Program-made: the position numbers and the translations under genes
Assembly: GCF_002554795.1 (NCBI RefSeq)
Contig: NZ_PDEQ01000010.1
Coordinates: forward strand, 62,001 to 126,000
Source: Longibacter salinarum
GTDB taxonomy: Bacteria > Bacteroidota > Rhodothermia > Rhodothermales > Salinibacteraceae
Reading direction: 5' to 3'
DNA: 64,000 nucleotides
In this document: positions 38,281-47,086 of the stretch, piece after piece
Layout: every line of letters starts with the position of its first letter
How positions within the stretch are numbered: the stretch's first letter is position 1
The notes under the pieces: model-generated
What the model was told of the DNA's origin: nothing
Seen by the model: only the letters and a program-made list of their open reading frames with translations
The model's database searches: none

Positions 38281-40290
38281 TTATTTAGACAAGAGCTGAG
38301 AGCCGGGACGCTCCTGGCCGGCGTTCGAAGCGAGCGGCACGTCCGATCCTTCCGGGGAGACGCGGACGTAGCCCTGCATCTCCTGGTGAAGCGCGGAGCA
38401 GAAGTCCGTGCAGTAGAAGGGGAAGACGCCGGTCTTCGTGGGCGTCCACTTCAGCGTGCGCGTCTGGCCGGGCATGACCAGCACCTCGGCGGTGTTGGCG
38501 CCCTGGACAGCAAAGCCGTGCGGGATATCCCAGTCCTGCTCCAGGTTGGTCACGTGGAAGTAGACCTCGTCACCCAGCTTGATACCTTCGATGTTATCCG
38601 GAACGAAGTGGCTGCGGATCGCGGACATGTAGACGTGAACCTCGTTCCCGCGCCGTTCGATACCGGTTTCGTCTTCGTTCAGTACCTTGTACGGGTTGCC
38701 GTTCTCCGTCTTGATGTCGTAGATCTTCCGCTGCTTGTCCTTGATCATGTCCGCCGGGATCGCCTGGGCGTAGTGCGGCTCACCGGATGTCGGGAAGTCG
38801 AGCAGAAGCTTCATCTTGTCGCCGCTGATGTCGATCAGCTGTGCGGAGTGCCACAGTTCGGGACCTGTCGGCAGGTAGCGGTCCTTCGTGATCTTGTTAA
38901 GCGCGACCAGGTACTGCCCGAACGGCTCCTGACTGTCTCCACCCGGAATCATGAGGTGACCCGGGGAATAGTAGGTGTCGATTCGGTCGACGACCTCCGT
39001 TTTCTCGATGTCCCACTTCACGATCTCAGACGAAATGAACGCGGTGGTGTAGGCGTATCCCTTGCCGTCGAACTCCGTGTGCAGCGGTCCGAGGCCCGGA
39101 TTTTCGACCTCACCATGCAGCAATTCGTTGTAGTTCAAGACCGGAATTCCGTCGATGTCTTTCGCAAAAGACTCGCGCTCGATGGCGTCGATCATCTTGT
39201 CGAATGCAAATACCGGAATGATCGTCGAGAGCTTGCCGCCGGCAATGATGTACTGGCCCGTCGGATCGACGTCCACACCGTGGGGCGATTTTGGCGTCGG
39301 CAGGAAGTAGACCATGCCCGGGTTGTCTGCGGGGTTCAGCACGCAGACCTCATCCCGCATTTCAGATTCCGCCAGACCGGTATCGTGGTTGACGTGGTTG
39401 TGGGCGTGTTCGCCCGGCACCATGCGGCACTCCCCATTGTTGGCGTACTCTTCCGCTTTGCGCCAATTCACCGCCGCGATGAAGTCCTTGTCGTTGCGCG
39501 AGGCATTCTTCTCGAGCATCGTGTTCGCTTCCTCGCTGTTGTAGCTCGTGAAGAAGGACCAGCCGTCGGACGGGCCTTTGCCTGCGTGGGAAAGGTCGTA
39601 ATCATATCCCGGTACGAGAATCTGGAAGCTGACCTCCATTTCGCCGGGTTTGTCGGCGCGGATGAAGGAGATCGTTCCGTTGAAGTTTTCCTTGTAAGAG
39701 TCGATGGAGACATCCTGGTTTTGCAGGTTCTCCTCGTCCATCGGAATGCTAAAGCGCGTTGCCGCGGACACGTACTCCGAGTTCGGCGTGACGAACGCAG
39801 ACGCGTGGTTACCTGCAGAGTTTGGGATTTCGAGAACTTCCGTCGTCTCGAACGTCGTCAGGTCGACGCGTGCGATTCGCGGGGTATTGTTCTCGTTGAT
39901 GAAGAGCCACCGGCCGTCGGGTACACCGTCGGTCTGCGAGACCTTCGGATGGTGCGCATCGCCCCATGGCACGAAGCCAAAGGACGTCTGGAGGAGCGGA
40001 CGGGTGTCTTCGGAATAGCCGTACCCGTTCTCGCCGAACTGCGAGAAGACGGGCACGGTCTTCAGGTGGCGACCGGACGGGAGGCCGTAGATGCCGAGCT
40101 GGCCGCTATACCCGCCGGACATGAAGGCGTAGAATTCATCGTGTTCGCCTGGCGCGACGTAGACTTTTTCGGCCGCATCCGAGTTCGACGCGTCCGTTGA
40201 GCTGGTCGATTGGCATGCGAACGCAAAGGAGCCGGCAATCAACAGCAGAGCCGCGCCTAAGGCCGTTCGTTTAATGGATTGGAAAGACAT
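38281..40290 (-). CDS. nosZ: Nitrous oxide reductase NosZ, clade II (Sec-dependent)
   Basis: This 669-aa periplasmic copper enzyme reduces N2O to N2 at the end of denitrification. The Sec-type signal (ALLLIAGSFAFACQS) with a possible lipobox, rather than a Tat signal, marks clade II. The seven-bladed propeller holding CuZ starts GEHDEFYAFMSGGYSG, and its His ligands are spread through segments such as GDAHHPKV and PKSPHGVDVDP. The C-terminal cupredoxin has the CuA site FYCTDFCSALHQEM. Length is typical. The gene sits between a c-type cytochrome gene and the NosB-like gene. Confidence 0.96.
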   Translation of the reverse strand: MSFQSIKRTALGAALLLIAGSFAFACQSTSSTDASNSDAAEKVYVAPGEHDEFYAFMSGGYSGQLGIYGLPSGRHLKTVPVFSQFGENGYGYSEDTRPLLQTSFGFVPWGDAHHPKVSQTDGVPDGRWLFINENNTPRIARVDLTTFETTEVLEIPNSAGNHASAFVTPNSEYVSAATRFSIPMDEENLQNQDVSIDSYKENFNGTISFIRADKPGEMEVSFQILVPGYDYDLSHAGKGPSDGWSFFTSYNSEEANTMLEKNASRNDKDFIAAVNWRKAEEYANNGECRMVPGEHAHNHVNHDTGLAESEMRDEVCVLNPADNPGMVYFLPTPKSPHGVDVDPTGQYIIAGGKLSTIIPVFAFDKMIDAIERESFAKDIDGIPVLNYNELLHGEVENPGLGPLHTEFDGKGYAYTTAFISSEIVKWDIEKTEVVDRIDTYYSPGHLMIPGGDSQEPFGQYLVALNKITKDRYLPTGPELWHSAQLIDISGDKMKLLLDFPTSGEPHYAQAIPADMIKDKQRKIYDIKTENGNPYKVLNEDETGIERRGNEVHVYMSAIRSHFVPDNIEGIKLGDEVYFHVTNLEQDWDIPHGFAVQGANTAEVLVMPGQTRTLKWTPTKTGVFPFYCTDFCSALHQEMQGYVRVSPEGSDVPLASNAGQERPGSQLLSK

Positions 40291-40340
40291 GGTGTGGGAG
40301 AGATTGGTGAAAGGTGGGAGGATCGATGGGGCGTTGGAGG

Positions 40341-40781
40341 CTACTTGGCCTGCTGCCGGAAATACTCGAGCAGTGCGCGGGCTTCCTCGCGTGACAGGTT
40401 TTGATTTGTCATCATCACGCCGTATTCGGAGAAGAGCTTGCGGGCTTCGGGATGGTTCTGCACCATTTCCTCGGGGGCAAGGATCATGTTCATGATGAAG
40501 GCCGGATCGCGGCGTTCGGTGATGTCGCCAAGCGCGGGGCCGACATGCTCGCCGTCAAGCAGGTGACAGGTCTTGCAGCGCACGTCGAAGAGCTCCTTGC
40601 CTTCGGCGGCGAGCTGGTCTTCAATCGGACCGAGATCGACCGACTTGACCGGACCGACCGTCGTGGTCTCGTTTGAAGCCGAGCCGTTTGCCTCTTCCGA
40701 AGAGTCAGACGAAGAGCCGCCGCAGGCCGCGAGGCTCAGGGCGAGCACGAGAAGGAGCGGGAGGGTAAGCAGTCGAGTCAT
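40341..40781 (-). CDS. c-type cytochrome lipoprotein, likely NosZ electron donor
   Basis: This 146-aa protein has a lipoprotein signal (LALSLAACGG) and a single heme site CKTCHLLDGEHVGPALG, with a downstream Met ligand candidate in the FIMNMIL / VMMTNQN region. Monoheme cytochromes c in nos clusters carry electrons from the quinol pool to NosZ. It is the first gene of the minus-strand nos operon, 50 bases before nosZ, and faces the divergent Rrf2 regulator. Confidence 0.88.
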   Translation of the reverse strand: MTRLLTLPLLLVLALSLAACGGSSSDSSEEANGSASNETTTVGPVKSVDLGPIEDQLAAEGKELFDVRCKTCHLLDGEHVGPALGDITERRDPAFIMNMILAPEEMVQNHPEARKLFSEYGVMMTNQNLSREEARALLEYFRQQAK

Positions 40782-41140
40782 CGCAGGTCACAAAACAGTG
40801 GGAGGGAGGCCAAAGGGAGAGCAGGAGATCGTGGTCTCGCCCGTTCTATTCGGTTTTCAGAGTCTCCTATCCGAATAAGAGGTATTGGTTGCACTTGGAG
40901 TACGAAGAAACGACGAAGGGGCGGATTTAGGCCGGCTATTTTGCTTGTGGGGAGATTCCCCACGGATCGAAACGTCTCAATAAGGACTATGAAAGACGAA
41001 TTGGAAACCGGCCTCATCGGCGTTTAGGCAGAGTGAAGCTAAAAATTCCTGGGAACCCGCGTCCCTTCTTTTAATATAGACATGCGACTCCGAATTAAAT
41101 TGGTATGATTCATTCCTCCCTTCGTCTTCTCCAGTCGATC
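40782..41140. promoter_or_regulatory. Divergent nos / Rrf2-regulator control region with two inverted repeats
   Basis: Two inverted repeats stand out: TATTCGG-N17-CCGAATA (40,847-40,877) and GTGGGGA-GAT-TCCCCAC (40,947-40,963, perfect 7-bp arms). Either could bind the adjacent Rrf2-type regulator or an FNR-type activator. Neither matches a known NsrR or FNR consensus closely. Confidence 0.45.
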
Positions 41141-41623
41141 ATGCTTCTCTCGAAAGGATGTGAACACGGTCTGCGTTCAATGCTCTACCTATCTCTCCGC
41201 GAAAATGGGGAGTACGTGTCCATCCGAGAGATCGGCGATGCCCTTGACATCTCATCCACGTTTCTGACGAAGGTCTTCCAGGAGCTCAATGACGCCGGTC
41301 TTGTCGACTCGCGGCGGGGACGGTACGGTGGCGTGACGCTCGCCCGCGAGCCGGATGGCATTACGCTGTATCAAATCGTCGCTGCCGTGGATGGCGAGTC
41401 GCTTTTCACGGAGTGTGTGCTGGGTCTTCCAGGCTGCGGCAAGGAGAAGCCCTGTCCGTTGCACCGAGAGTGGGCACGACAGCGCGACCAGCTTGAACTG
41501 ATGTTTCGGCGGATGACCATGAAGGAAATGGCCGATCGCGCCATCGACCGCAATATTCGCATCACGGCCGAGGCGATCATCGACGAGATGATGGCCTCTG
41601 AGGATCGGGAGGAGCAAGAGTGA
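41141..41623 (+). CDS. Rrf2-family Fe-S transcriptional regulator (NsrR/IscR-like)
   Basis: This 160-aa repressor has the Rrf2 winged helix (MLLSKGCEHGLRSMLYLS, VSIREIGDALDISSTFLTKV, RGRYGGVTLAREP) and a three-cysteine cluster site Cys92, Cys99, Cys105 in ECVLGLPGCGKEKPCPLH. Members sense NO (NsrR) or Fe-S status (IscR) through the cluster. Divergence from the nos operon and closeness to ric favour NO sensing. The ATG at 41,141 is the family start. A 24-nt perfect palindrome follows the gene. Confidence 0.88.
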   Translation: MLLSKGCEHGLRSMLYLSLRENGEYVSIREIGDALDISSTFLTKVFQELNDAGLVDSRRGRYGGVTLAREPDGITLYQIVAAVDGESLFTECVLGLPGCGKEKPCPLHREWARQRDQLELMFRRMTMKEMADRAIDRNIRITAEAIIDEMMASEDREEQE

Positions 41624-41718
41624 GCCACAGCTGGGCGACCGGGTGTGGGCTTTACGTCAGAGCTGGAACGGAGGGCCCACACCTTCTTCGATGGGGCGGG
41701 GCGGAATAAAACCAAACA

Positions 41719-41742
41719 AGCGTCGCACGGCCGTGCGACGCT
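41719..41742. terminator. Perfect 24-nt palindrome downstream of the Rrf2 gene
   Basis: AGCGTCGCACGG-CCGTGCGACGCT folds without mismatch. It lies about 95 bases after the regulator stop, with weak T-content on the plus side and AAAACCAAACA on the other, so a terminator role is likely but the direction is uncertain. Confidence 0.55.
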
Positions 41743-41766
41743 GTGTTGCCCCTGTTGAGCGTTGAC

Positions 41767-41964
41767 AATCTGTTTGGTAGATAGATCGAAAAACGGACGA
41801 GCCGTTGTTCGAGCAGATTCATAGGTCTGCTCCTGATATTTTCGCGATGACGCAGGAGGCACGGTACGCGAGATCATCCGAGTCTTGTATTGCGAGCATA
41901 GCGAGGACCGACCAGCGGGAAGTCCGTACCGTGGGATCGCCGAAGGCTGTCCGCCAAACGGCTT
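41767..41964. repeat. 198-bp inverted-repeat element, copy D
   Basis: The left end AATCTGTTTGGTAGATAGATC and right end GGCTGTCCGCCAAACGGCTT are slightly degenerate. The core TTTTCGCGATGACGC, GCGAGATCATCCGAG, ATTGCGAGCATAGCGAGG, GGAAGTCCGTACCG and GGATCGCCGAAGG matches copy C almost word for word, and its length is exactly 198 bp. Confidence 0.85.
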
Positions 41965-42032
41965 CTGCTAGGTTCACCTCAGCCCGTTAACACTTCGACA
42001 CCTTAGCAACACCCCATCGTAGACCGGTTGTT

Positions 42033-43292
42033 ATGTCCATGTCTTCCCCTTCTGCACCGGCGATCGACCCCGAGTCCAAATCCACAGCGTCTGTTCGGGG
42101 GCGCCAGACGAGTCAGTCGATGGCCGTATGGCTCGGTGCCCTGCTCTGCTTCGTCCTTGCAGGAAGTACGGGCGCGTTTTTCCGGGCCGCGCCATGGTTT
42201 GGATGGACGGCAGGCTTCGATCTTGGTAACGTGCGGCACGCGCATTCGCATCTGATGTATTTCGGCTGGGTCATGCCTGCTGCCATGGCGATTCTGGCGA
42301 CGCACCTGTCATCGCGCCGAATTCGCACGCTGGGATGGGCGACACTCTGGCTCGCCGCGCTCTCATATCCTCCGTTTTTTCTGTACGGATACGGGATGGC
42401 CACGGTGGGTAGCATGCAGCTCCCACTCTCCGTCATTCTCGCGACGGCCAATTTACTGGCGTGGTACGTTCTAGCCGGCTTTTACGTCATGGAGCGGGGA
42501 AAGGCCCCGGACGCCGCCCGCGGATTTTGGGATGGGGCCGTCGGATTGCTTGTGCTCTCATCGATCGGCGCATGGGGGCTAGGCGTGGTGCAGGCGATTC
42601 GGCCCGAGAGTTCCTTCTGGTTCGCCGCGGCTTTGCACCTCTTCCTCGATCTTTTCGCCCACGGCTGGATTCTGTTATTTGTCCTCGGGTGCGCCGCTCT
42701 CGCGCTCGATTCCTCGGCATCGCTGCTCCTGCGTTGGAGCCGGCGCCTCCTCATCGGAGCCGTTCCGTTTACCTTCGTGCTCAGCATCCCACCGTCGCTC
42801 GTTCCGCCCTCGTTGAACGTCGTCGGTGCCCTCGGCGGGTTGTTCGCCGGCATCGGCGCCCTCGGTGTTCTCGTCGCGCTCCTGAGAGCATGGGGGCAGC
42901 GCGATGACGGTGGGTTCTGGCTGCCCGGCCTGATCGCGTTCCTCGTCGTCGCCCTCGCCTGGATTGGCATGAGTATCCCCGATGTGGGCGCCTGGGGACT
43001 CGACGCCGGCCTCCGCATCCCGTACCTGCATATACTGCTGCTCGGAGGCGCCACGCTTGGGCTCTGGTCAGCCGCGCGGGCCACGTGGGGGCCAGGAGCT
43101 ACGCCGGGGCATGGCCTCTTCGTTGTCGCCTCGGTGTTGCTCCTTGTCTCCCTCTGGCCGCTGACCGGGATTTTTCCCGGCGCCTGGCGTGGGAGCTGGG
43201 TGATGCGCGCGGTACTCGCGGGAGCGGCAGCGCCGGTTTTGGCGGCCGTCTACACGGTCGTCCGGCTGGGGGTGACGGCTCGCTCCACGTGA
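42033..43292 (+). CDS. Heme-copper-oxidase-like polytopic membrane protein
   Basis: This 419-aa protein has about twelve transmembrane helices. His pairs in membrane segments (NVRHAHSHLMYFGWVMPAAM, ALHLFLDLFAHGWILL, RIPYLHILLLGGATLGLW) resemble the heme-binding helices of subunit I-like or NnrS-like proteins, but the full metal set of an oxidase was not found. Its location beyond the nos cluster and Rrf2 regulator suggests a role in NO or quinol chemistry; this is inference. The start at 42,033 gives a short polar N-terminus before the first helix. Confidence 0.6.
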   Translation: MSMSSPSAPAIDPESKSTASVRGRQTSQSMAVWLGALLCFVLAGSTGAFFRAAPWFGWTAGFDLGNVRHAHSHLMYFGWVMPAAMAILATHLSSRRIRTLGWATLWLAALSYPPFFLYGYGMATVGSMQLPLSVILATANLLAWYVLAGFYVMERGKAPDAARGFWDGAVGLLVLSSIGAWGLGVVQAIRPESSFWFAAALHLFLDLFAHGWILLFVLGCAALALDSSASLLLRWSRRLLIGAVPFTFVLSIPPSLVPPSLNVVGALGGLFAGIGALGVLVALLRAWGQRDDGGFWLPGLIAFLVVALAWIGMSIPDVGAWGLDAGLRIPYLHILLLGGATLGLWSAARATWGPGATPGHGLFVVASVLLLVSLWPLTGIFPGAWRGSWVMRAVLAGAAAPVLAAVYTVVRLGVTARST

Positions 43293-43369
43293 GCCAATAC
43301 GTGCATTTCGCAGCAGCCGCCAGATTGGCTCTGGTTATCCGCGAGACGCGATGATCTGTTTCCATTACA

Positions 43370-43412
43370 TAATAAATTGCCCTCGTCATCTGTCTTCCAG
43401 AGGACGAGGGCA
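43370..43412 (-). terminator. Terminator-like hairpin after the 168-aa lipoprotein gene
   Basis: On the minus strand GCCCTCGTC / GACGAGGGC (43,379-43,411) forms a perfect 9-bp stem followed by AATTTATTATG. The weak T-run makes it a probable, not certain, terminator. Confidence 0.55.
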
Positions 43413-43496
43413 GCGCGATGCAGGACGGAGCGCCCAGTCGTTTACACGGTTTCTGGCACGCTCCAATTCTCACTGAATGAGTGGGTGAACGGCACC

Positions 43497-44003
43497 TTAT
43501 TGCTCGATTTTCGAGATGTCTACGTTAGCAGGATCGGTCTCTTCAGAGGTTTCTTCGCTTCCGGTTTCCGACTCATCTTTTTGGACCGGAGCGTCAGCCG
43601 CTGCCTCGTCGTTTTTCTCTTCCCATTCTCGGTATACGTAAATGGCAATCATTTCCGAGTCATTATCCGACGGCGTACCGAAGAATGCTGCGGCTATCTG
43701 CTCACCCGTGCCAGCCTCTTCGTAGTTTCGAAAGAGGACGCCATTCGCTCCAATTGCAGCAGCTTCCTCACGGGCTTTTTCGAAAAGATCCTCTTGGTCA
43801 GTCCACCCTGATGAGCCGGAGAGATCGATTAATGCCATTTTTTCGAACTCACCCTCAATGTCTTCTTCTTCGAGATAGACCTTGACGATTGAAGGGGGAA
43901 TGGGATCGCGTTCCGTATTATTCAGACGCGATACGCTAGACGTAACACAGCCTGTCAGACCGACGCAGAAAAGAAGAAGGTAGGTGACGAGTGTACCGCG
44001 CAT
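43497..44003 (-). CDS. Lipoprotein, unknown function
   Basis: This 168-aa lipoprotein has lipobox GLTGC. A small alpha/beta domain (SIVKVYLEEEDIEGEFEKMALIDL, AREEAAAIGANGVLFRNY, EMIAIYVYREWEE) has the look of DUF4156/YbjQ-like periplasmic lipoproteins in which Gly-Ala-Asn-Gly follows a helix. The C-terminal 45 residues are acidic and disordered. The G+C content is lower than average. The ATG at 44,003 is preferred because it starts the signal peptide. Confidence 0.75.
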   Translation of the reverse strand: MRGTLVTYLLLFCVGLTGCVTSSVSRLNNTERDPIPPSIVKVYLEEEDIEGEFEKMALIDLSGSSGWTDQEDLFEKAREEAAAIGANGVLFRNYEEAGTGEQIAAAFFGTPSDNDSEMIAIYVYREWEEKNDEAAADAPVQKDESETGSEETSEETDPANVDISKIEQ

Positions 44004-44266
44004 TATACTAGAGTTGTGTATTTGTACATCGAGGATATTTAGAATGTATATGGTGACCTCGGAAATTTTAGGCTTCGAATAACAAATACTATTGAAATAT
44101 TTGTGCCTCCTCTTTCTGTAAAAGCGGGGTGCATATCTGTCCAATGGTAATAAGGCTTAAAGATCCTACTCCTTCATTGATGCCTCTTTGGTCTGGCGGT
44201 TGATTTCTGCCAGGCACAGGTGTTCTCAAGAGAAATATTATTTATTCTGAGTCCGAGCAGATGAAG

Positions 44267-44764
44267 TCATTTTTGGTCATGCGTGAACAGGATGCGCATG
44301 CCTTTAACGAACGACCAAATGCCGGCTCCTCCGGCGAAGGTGCCAGCGACAATCATCGGCACGCCGATGGCGTCAATCGGGCTATTGGAGCGAAGGGCGA
44401 ATATGCCACCGACGATTAACATAACACTGCCGCTTATTCCTAGCAGTCCGACCATCGTGTAGGCAACGCCGTCGATACGCTGTTCGCCGAAGGGCGCGGA
44501 TGAAACCGACGCGGTGTAGAGATCTGAATGCGGATCGCAGACCCAGGTCTGCTGTGCCGTGGACCGGCTCGTCCCCGAAAACGCAGGCGAAGGAGGCAGA
44601 GGATTGACGATGCAGACCGCTGCAGGTTGCTCTTCAGCCCGTTCGGACTGCGCGTACGATTCTCCCGGTAGGAAGATGAGGCCGCCGACGAGGAGAGACA
44701 GGGCGAATCGTACGGTCGAGTAGAGGTCAACCCGAGATGAATGAGCATACGAAGGGCAGGCCAT
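44267..44764 (-). CDS. Exported or membrane protein, unknown function
   Basis: This 165-aa protein has a first hydrophobic segment (LSLLVGGLIFLPGESYAQS, a probable signal peptide) and two C-terminal helices (YTMVGLLGISGSVMLIVGGIFAL and IGVPMIVAGTFAGGAGIWSFV). The middle carries two cysteines (AAVCIV, WVCDP) that might form a disulfide. No family was recognised. The neighbouring gene upstream on the same strand is 120 bases away. Confidence 0.6.
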   Translation of the reverse strand: MACPSYAHSSRVDLYSTVRFALSLLVGGLIFLPGESYAQSERAEEQPAAVCIVNPLPPSPAFSGTSRSTAQQTWVCDPHSDLYTASVSSAPFGEQRIDGVAYTMVGLLGISGSVMLIVGGIFALRSNSPIDAIGVPMIVAGTFAGGAGIWSFVKGMRILFTHDQK

Positions 44765-44887
44765 CAGTCAGAACATGTTCTGAACGGTTCGTCGAATACA
44801 GGTGTAAATATACCCATGTACTCGACGGCAATCTACCCGTGTCGCTGTGATTCTGACGGTGGTACGGTGTCACTACGTTGACCCGTA

Positions 44888-45754
44888 TCAGGCTAGCTCT
44901 TCGACCGGTCCGGGGGCGCGGACCGCCTCGTGCAGGCTCCACACACCGAGGAAGCTGAGCACCGCGAGATCGACGAAGAGAAGAGGCGCAAAGACGGGAG
45001 CGCCGAAGACAATCTGATCCCAGAGCGTGGCTCCGCTCGGCTCGGTCCAGATCGGGGCGATGTGCAGGAAGAAGCCGAGAACGCCGACCCCAGCGTTCGC
45101 GCCGAGGACGATGTACGCGAAGTGGATGTCGCGATCGTTCGGCCGCTGTAGCAGAAGCATGGCCAGCGAGCCAACCGCGAAGGCGGCAACGATCACGGGG
45201 ATCCATTCCGTCGCATAAAAGAAGGCGTTTTGGGCGTGATCGGCGAGGCTCAGGGCGAAGTTGCCGACCCAGCCGCCCCACGCCATGAAGACAACCCATT
45301 GTGCCCACTCGACGCTCGCTCCATCAAGCCGCCGGTTCATGATCAAGAGAAGTCCGAGTCCGGCGAAGGCGAGAGGCGCGATGAACGGCGCCGAGTAGAC
45401 CAGGCTCTTCAGGGTGGTGGCTTCGAAGAACCAGGCTTCCAGGTGCCATCCGAATCCAATCACGCCCACGGCCACGCCCATCCATCCGACCACCTCGCCC
45501 GTCCACCAGGAGGCCCTCGGAAATCCGGATGAGCGCCCCCACTGCATTCCCACGCTGACGGCCAGAGCGACCGTGCCCGCAGCCGTGTAGACCAGCGGCA
45601 CGTATTCGCCCCAGTGCGCGAACTCGTTCAGGGAATGCGCAACGTAGATATCGGCAATCAGGAAGCCGATGTTCGACAGCACGAACGCCTCGAGAAGAAA
45701 CGTTCGATTCGAGAGTATCGGATGGTCGAACCACGAACGGGAGTCGTCGGACAT
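44888..45754 (-). CDS. Eight-helix membrane protein paired with the octaheme cytochrome
   Basis: This 288-aa protein has about eight predicted transmembrane helices (TFLLEAFVLSNIGFLIADIY, GVAVGVIGFGWHL, FIAPLAFAGLGLLLIM, WIPVIVAAFAVGSLAMLLL, IVLGANAGVGVLGFFLHIAP and others) and several His residues near the membrane surface. No family could be named. It starts 48 bases after the octaheme cytochrome gene on the same strand, so it could be a quinone-linked partner for that cytochrome; this is inferred from position and topology only. Confidence 0.7.
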   Translation of the reverse strand: MSDDSRSWFDHPILSNRTFLLEAFVLSNIGFLIADIYVAHSLNEFAHWGEYVPLVYTAAGTVALAVSVGMQWGRSSGFPRASWWTGEVVGWMGVAVGVIGFGWHLEAWFFEATTLKSLVYSAPFIAPLAFAGLGLLLIMNRRLDGASVEWAQWVVFMAWGGWVGNFALSLADHAQNAFFYATEWIPVIVAAFAVGSLAMLLLQRPNDRDIHFAYIVLGANAGVGVLGFFLHIAPIWTEPSGATLWDQIVFGAPVFAPLLFVDLAVLSFLGVWSLHEAVRAPGPVEELA

Positions 45755-45802
45755 AGCGGGTCGAGAGCGGAATCTCAGAAGGGCGAGAGCCGGGCGCAGT
45801 CC

Positions 45803-47086
45803 TTACTCGGAGGACGCGGCGGCCGGCTGTGGCTCCTCGTATCCGATATCGTACTCGTCGACCGAGATGCCATTCTTCTTTGCTGCATCGCGGAGCTTGA
45901 CCCAGTAGTGCAGGAGCTCATAATTGCCGTGCCACTGGACGTAGTCGGCGCCATTCATAAACGCACCGTGCTTCGCTGTCCGTCCGTAGTAGTGCCAGAA
46001 GTCAAAGATGGCGAACTCGAGCTCCTCGTCGAATGGCTCCTCCGAAAGAACGCCCTCGTCGCGAAGCTTTTGAACGAGCGACATGTACGTTTCGACCTTC
46101 TCGTTTGTCGCTCGTACAACGGCCTCTGCGCCTTCGTAATACTCGTCCGTGTGCTGTTGTGTGTGGCAGTTTGCGCAGGCCTCTTTCATCGCGGCCTGTC
46201 CCTGTGCGTAGGTCGGTCGTTTCTCCGAGACCGGCGCGAAGAGCCACCAGGAGAGTCGCTCGGTGACGTCATGTGTGGCTGAGAGATTGCCTTGACCGCT
46301 CATGTGGCACGTGGCGCAGGTCGGCGCGGGCATATCTTCCACAGTGAGTTCGGACGGGTCCACGTCCATATTGAATTCGTCCTTGTACGTCGAATAGATC
46401 ACGCCGTGCTTCGACTCGCGGTAGATCTCGAGCTGCGAGTGATCCGGTCCCATGTGGCACGACCCGCATGTTCGTGGCTGACGCGCAAATTCGACGGAGG
46501 CACGGTGCCTCGTGTGGCACTGCGTGCACTGCCCGATGGAGCCGTCGTCGTTCGGTTTTCCGATCGAGTGACAGCCTTCGCACCCAACCTGGGTTGCCGC
46601 TTCGCCCTCAAGACGGGCGAGTTCGTTCGGCGGACGCTTGACGGCCCCCTCGTGGAATTTCTCCGACCGCTCGATCTGCTCCTCTGTAAAGTCCTTTGAG
46701 CCGTGAACAGCTGCCCAGGCCGGAGCGCCATGACGGCTCCGCGTGAATTGGCGATAGGCGTCTGCGTGGCACTGCTGACAGTTTTTGGACGTCAGAGACT
46801 GGCTGATTTCGAATCCACGGTGCTCCAGAACCTCTTGCCCTTTCTGAGGACGGTGGCAATCCAGGCAGTTGACGCCCTCCTGCACGTGCGGACTCCGCTC
46901 GTGGGCTGTGACGATTGCCGGCGTTTCCTGTCGGTGGCACGAGGCGCACTTTCCGGTTGCCTTTACGAGCTCGGCCGTGGGCTGCTCGGTTTCGATGGAG
47001 GGTCGGTTGGCCGAGAGGAAGAAGGCGGCGACGACCAGACCGCCGGCGATGACGACGGCGAGGAAGATCGAACGGAAGGAGCTCAT
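45803..47086 (-). CDS. Octaheme c-type cytochrome (HAO-like multiheme)
   Basis: This 427-aa exported or membrane-anchored protein (N-terminal helix SIFLAVVIAGGLVVAAFFL) has eight CxxCH heme sites: CASCH, CLDCH, CQQCH, CEGCH, CTQCH, CGSCH, CATCH and CANCH. The spacing and the helical C-terminal part (TYMSLVQKLRDEG, WHYYGRTAKHGAFMNGADYVQWHGNYEL) recall hydroxylamine oxidoreductase-type cytochromes, which oxidise or reduce hydroxylamine or nitrite. Assignment beyond octaheme cytochrome is inferred from this and from the nearby nos genes. The ATG at 47,086 is chosen over 47,116. Confidence 0.85.
   Translation of the reverse strand: MSSFRSIFLAVVIAGGLVVAAFFLSANRPSIETEQPTAELVKATGKCASCHRQETPAIVTAHERSPHVQEGVNCLDCHRPQKGQEVLEHRGFEISQSLTSKNCQQCHADAYRQFTRSRHGAPAWAAVHGSKDFTEEQIERSEKFHEGAVKRPPNELARLEGEAATQVGCEGCHSIGKPNDDGSIGQCTQCHTRHRASVEFARQPRTCGSCHMGPDHSQLEIYRESKHGVIYSTYKDEFNMDVDPSELTVEDMPAPTCATCHMSGQGNLSATHDVTERLSWWLFAPVSEKRPTYAQGQAAMKEACANCHTQQHTDEYYEGAEAVVRATNEKVETYMSLVQKLRDEGVLSEEPFDEELEFAIFDFWHYYGRTAKHGAFMNGADYVQWHGNYELLHYWVKLRDAAKKNGISVDEYDIGYEEPQPAAASSE

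Noticed and set aside
38200-40200. 666-aa open frame opposite nosZ; likewise 538 aa opposite the K+ channel (16,254-17,870) and 503 aa opposite katG (19,160-20,671)
   Set aside because: Antisense frames stay open in G+C-rich codons; the sense proteins are clear family members and the antisense translations have no domain.
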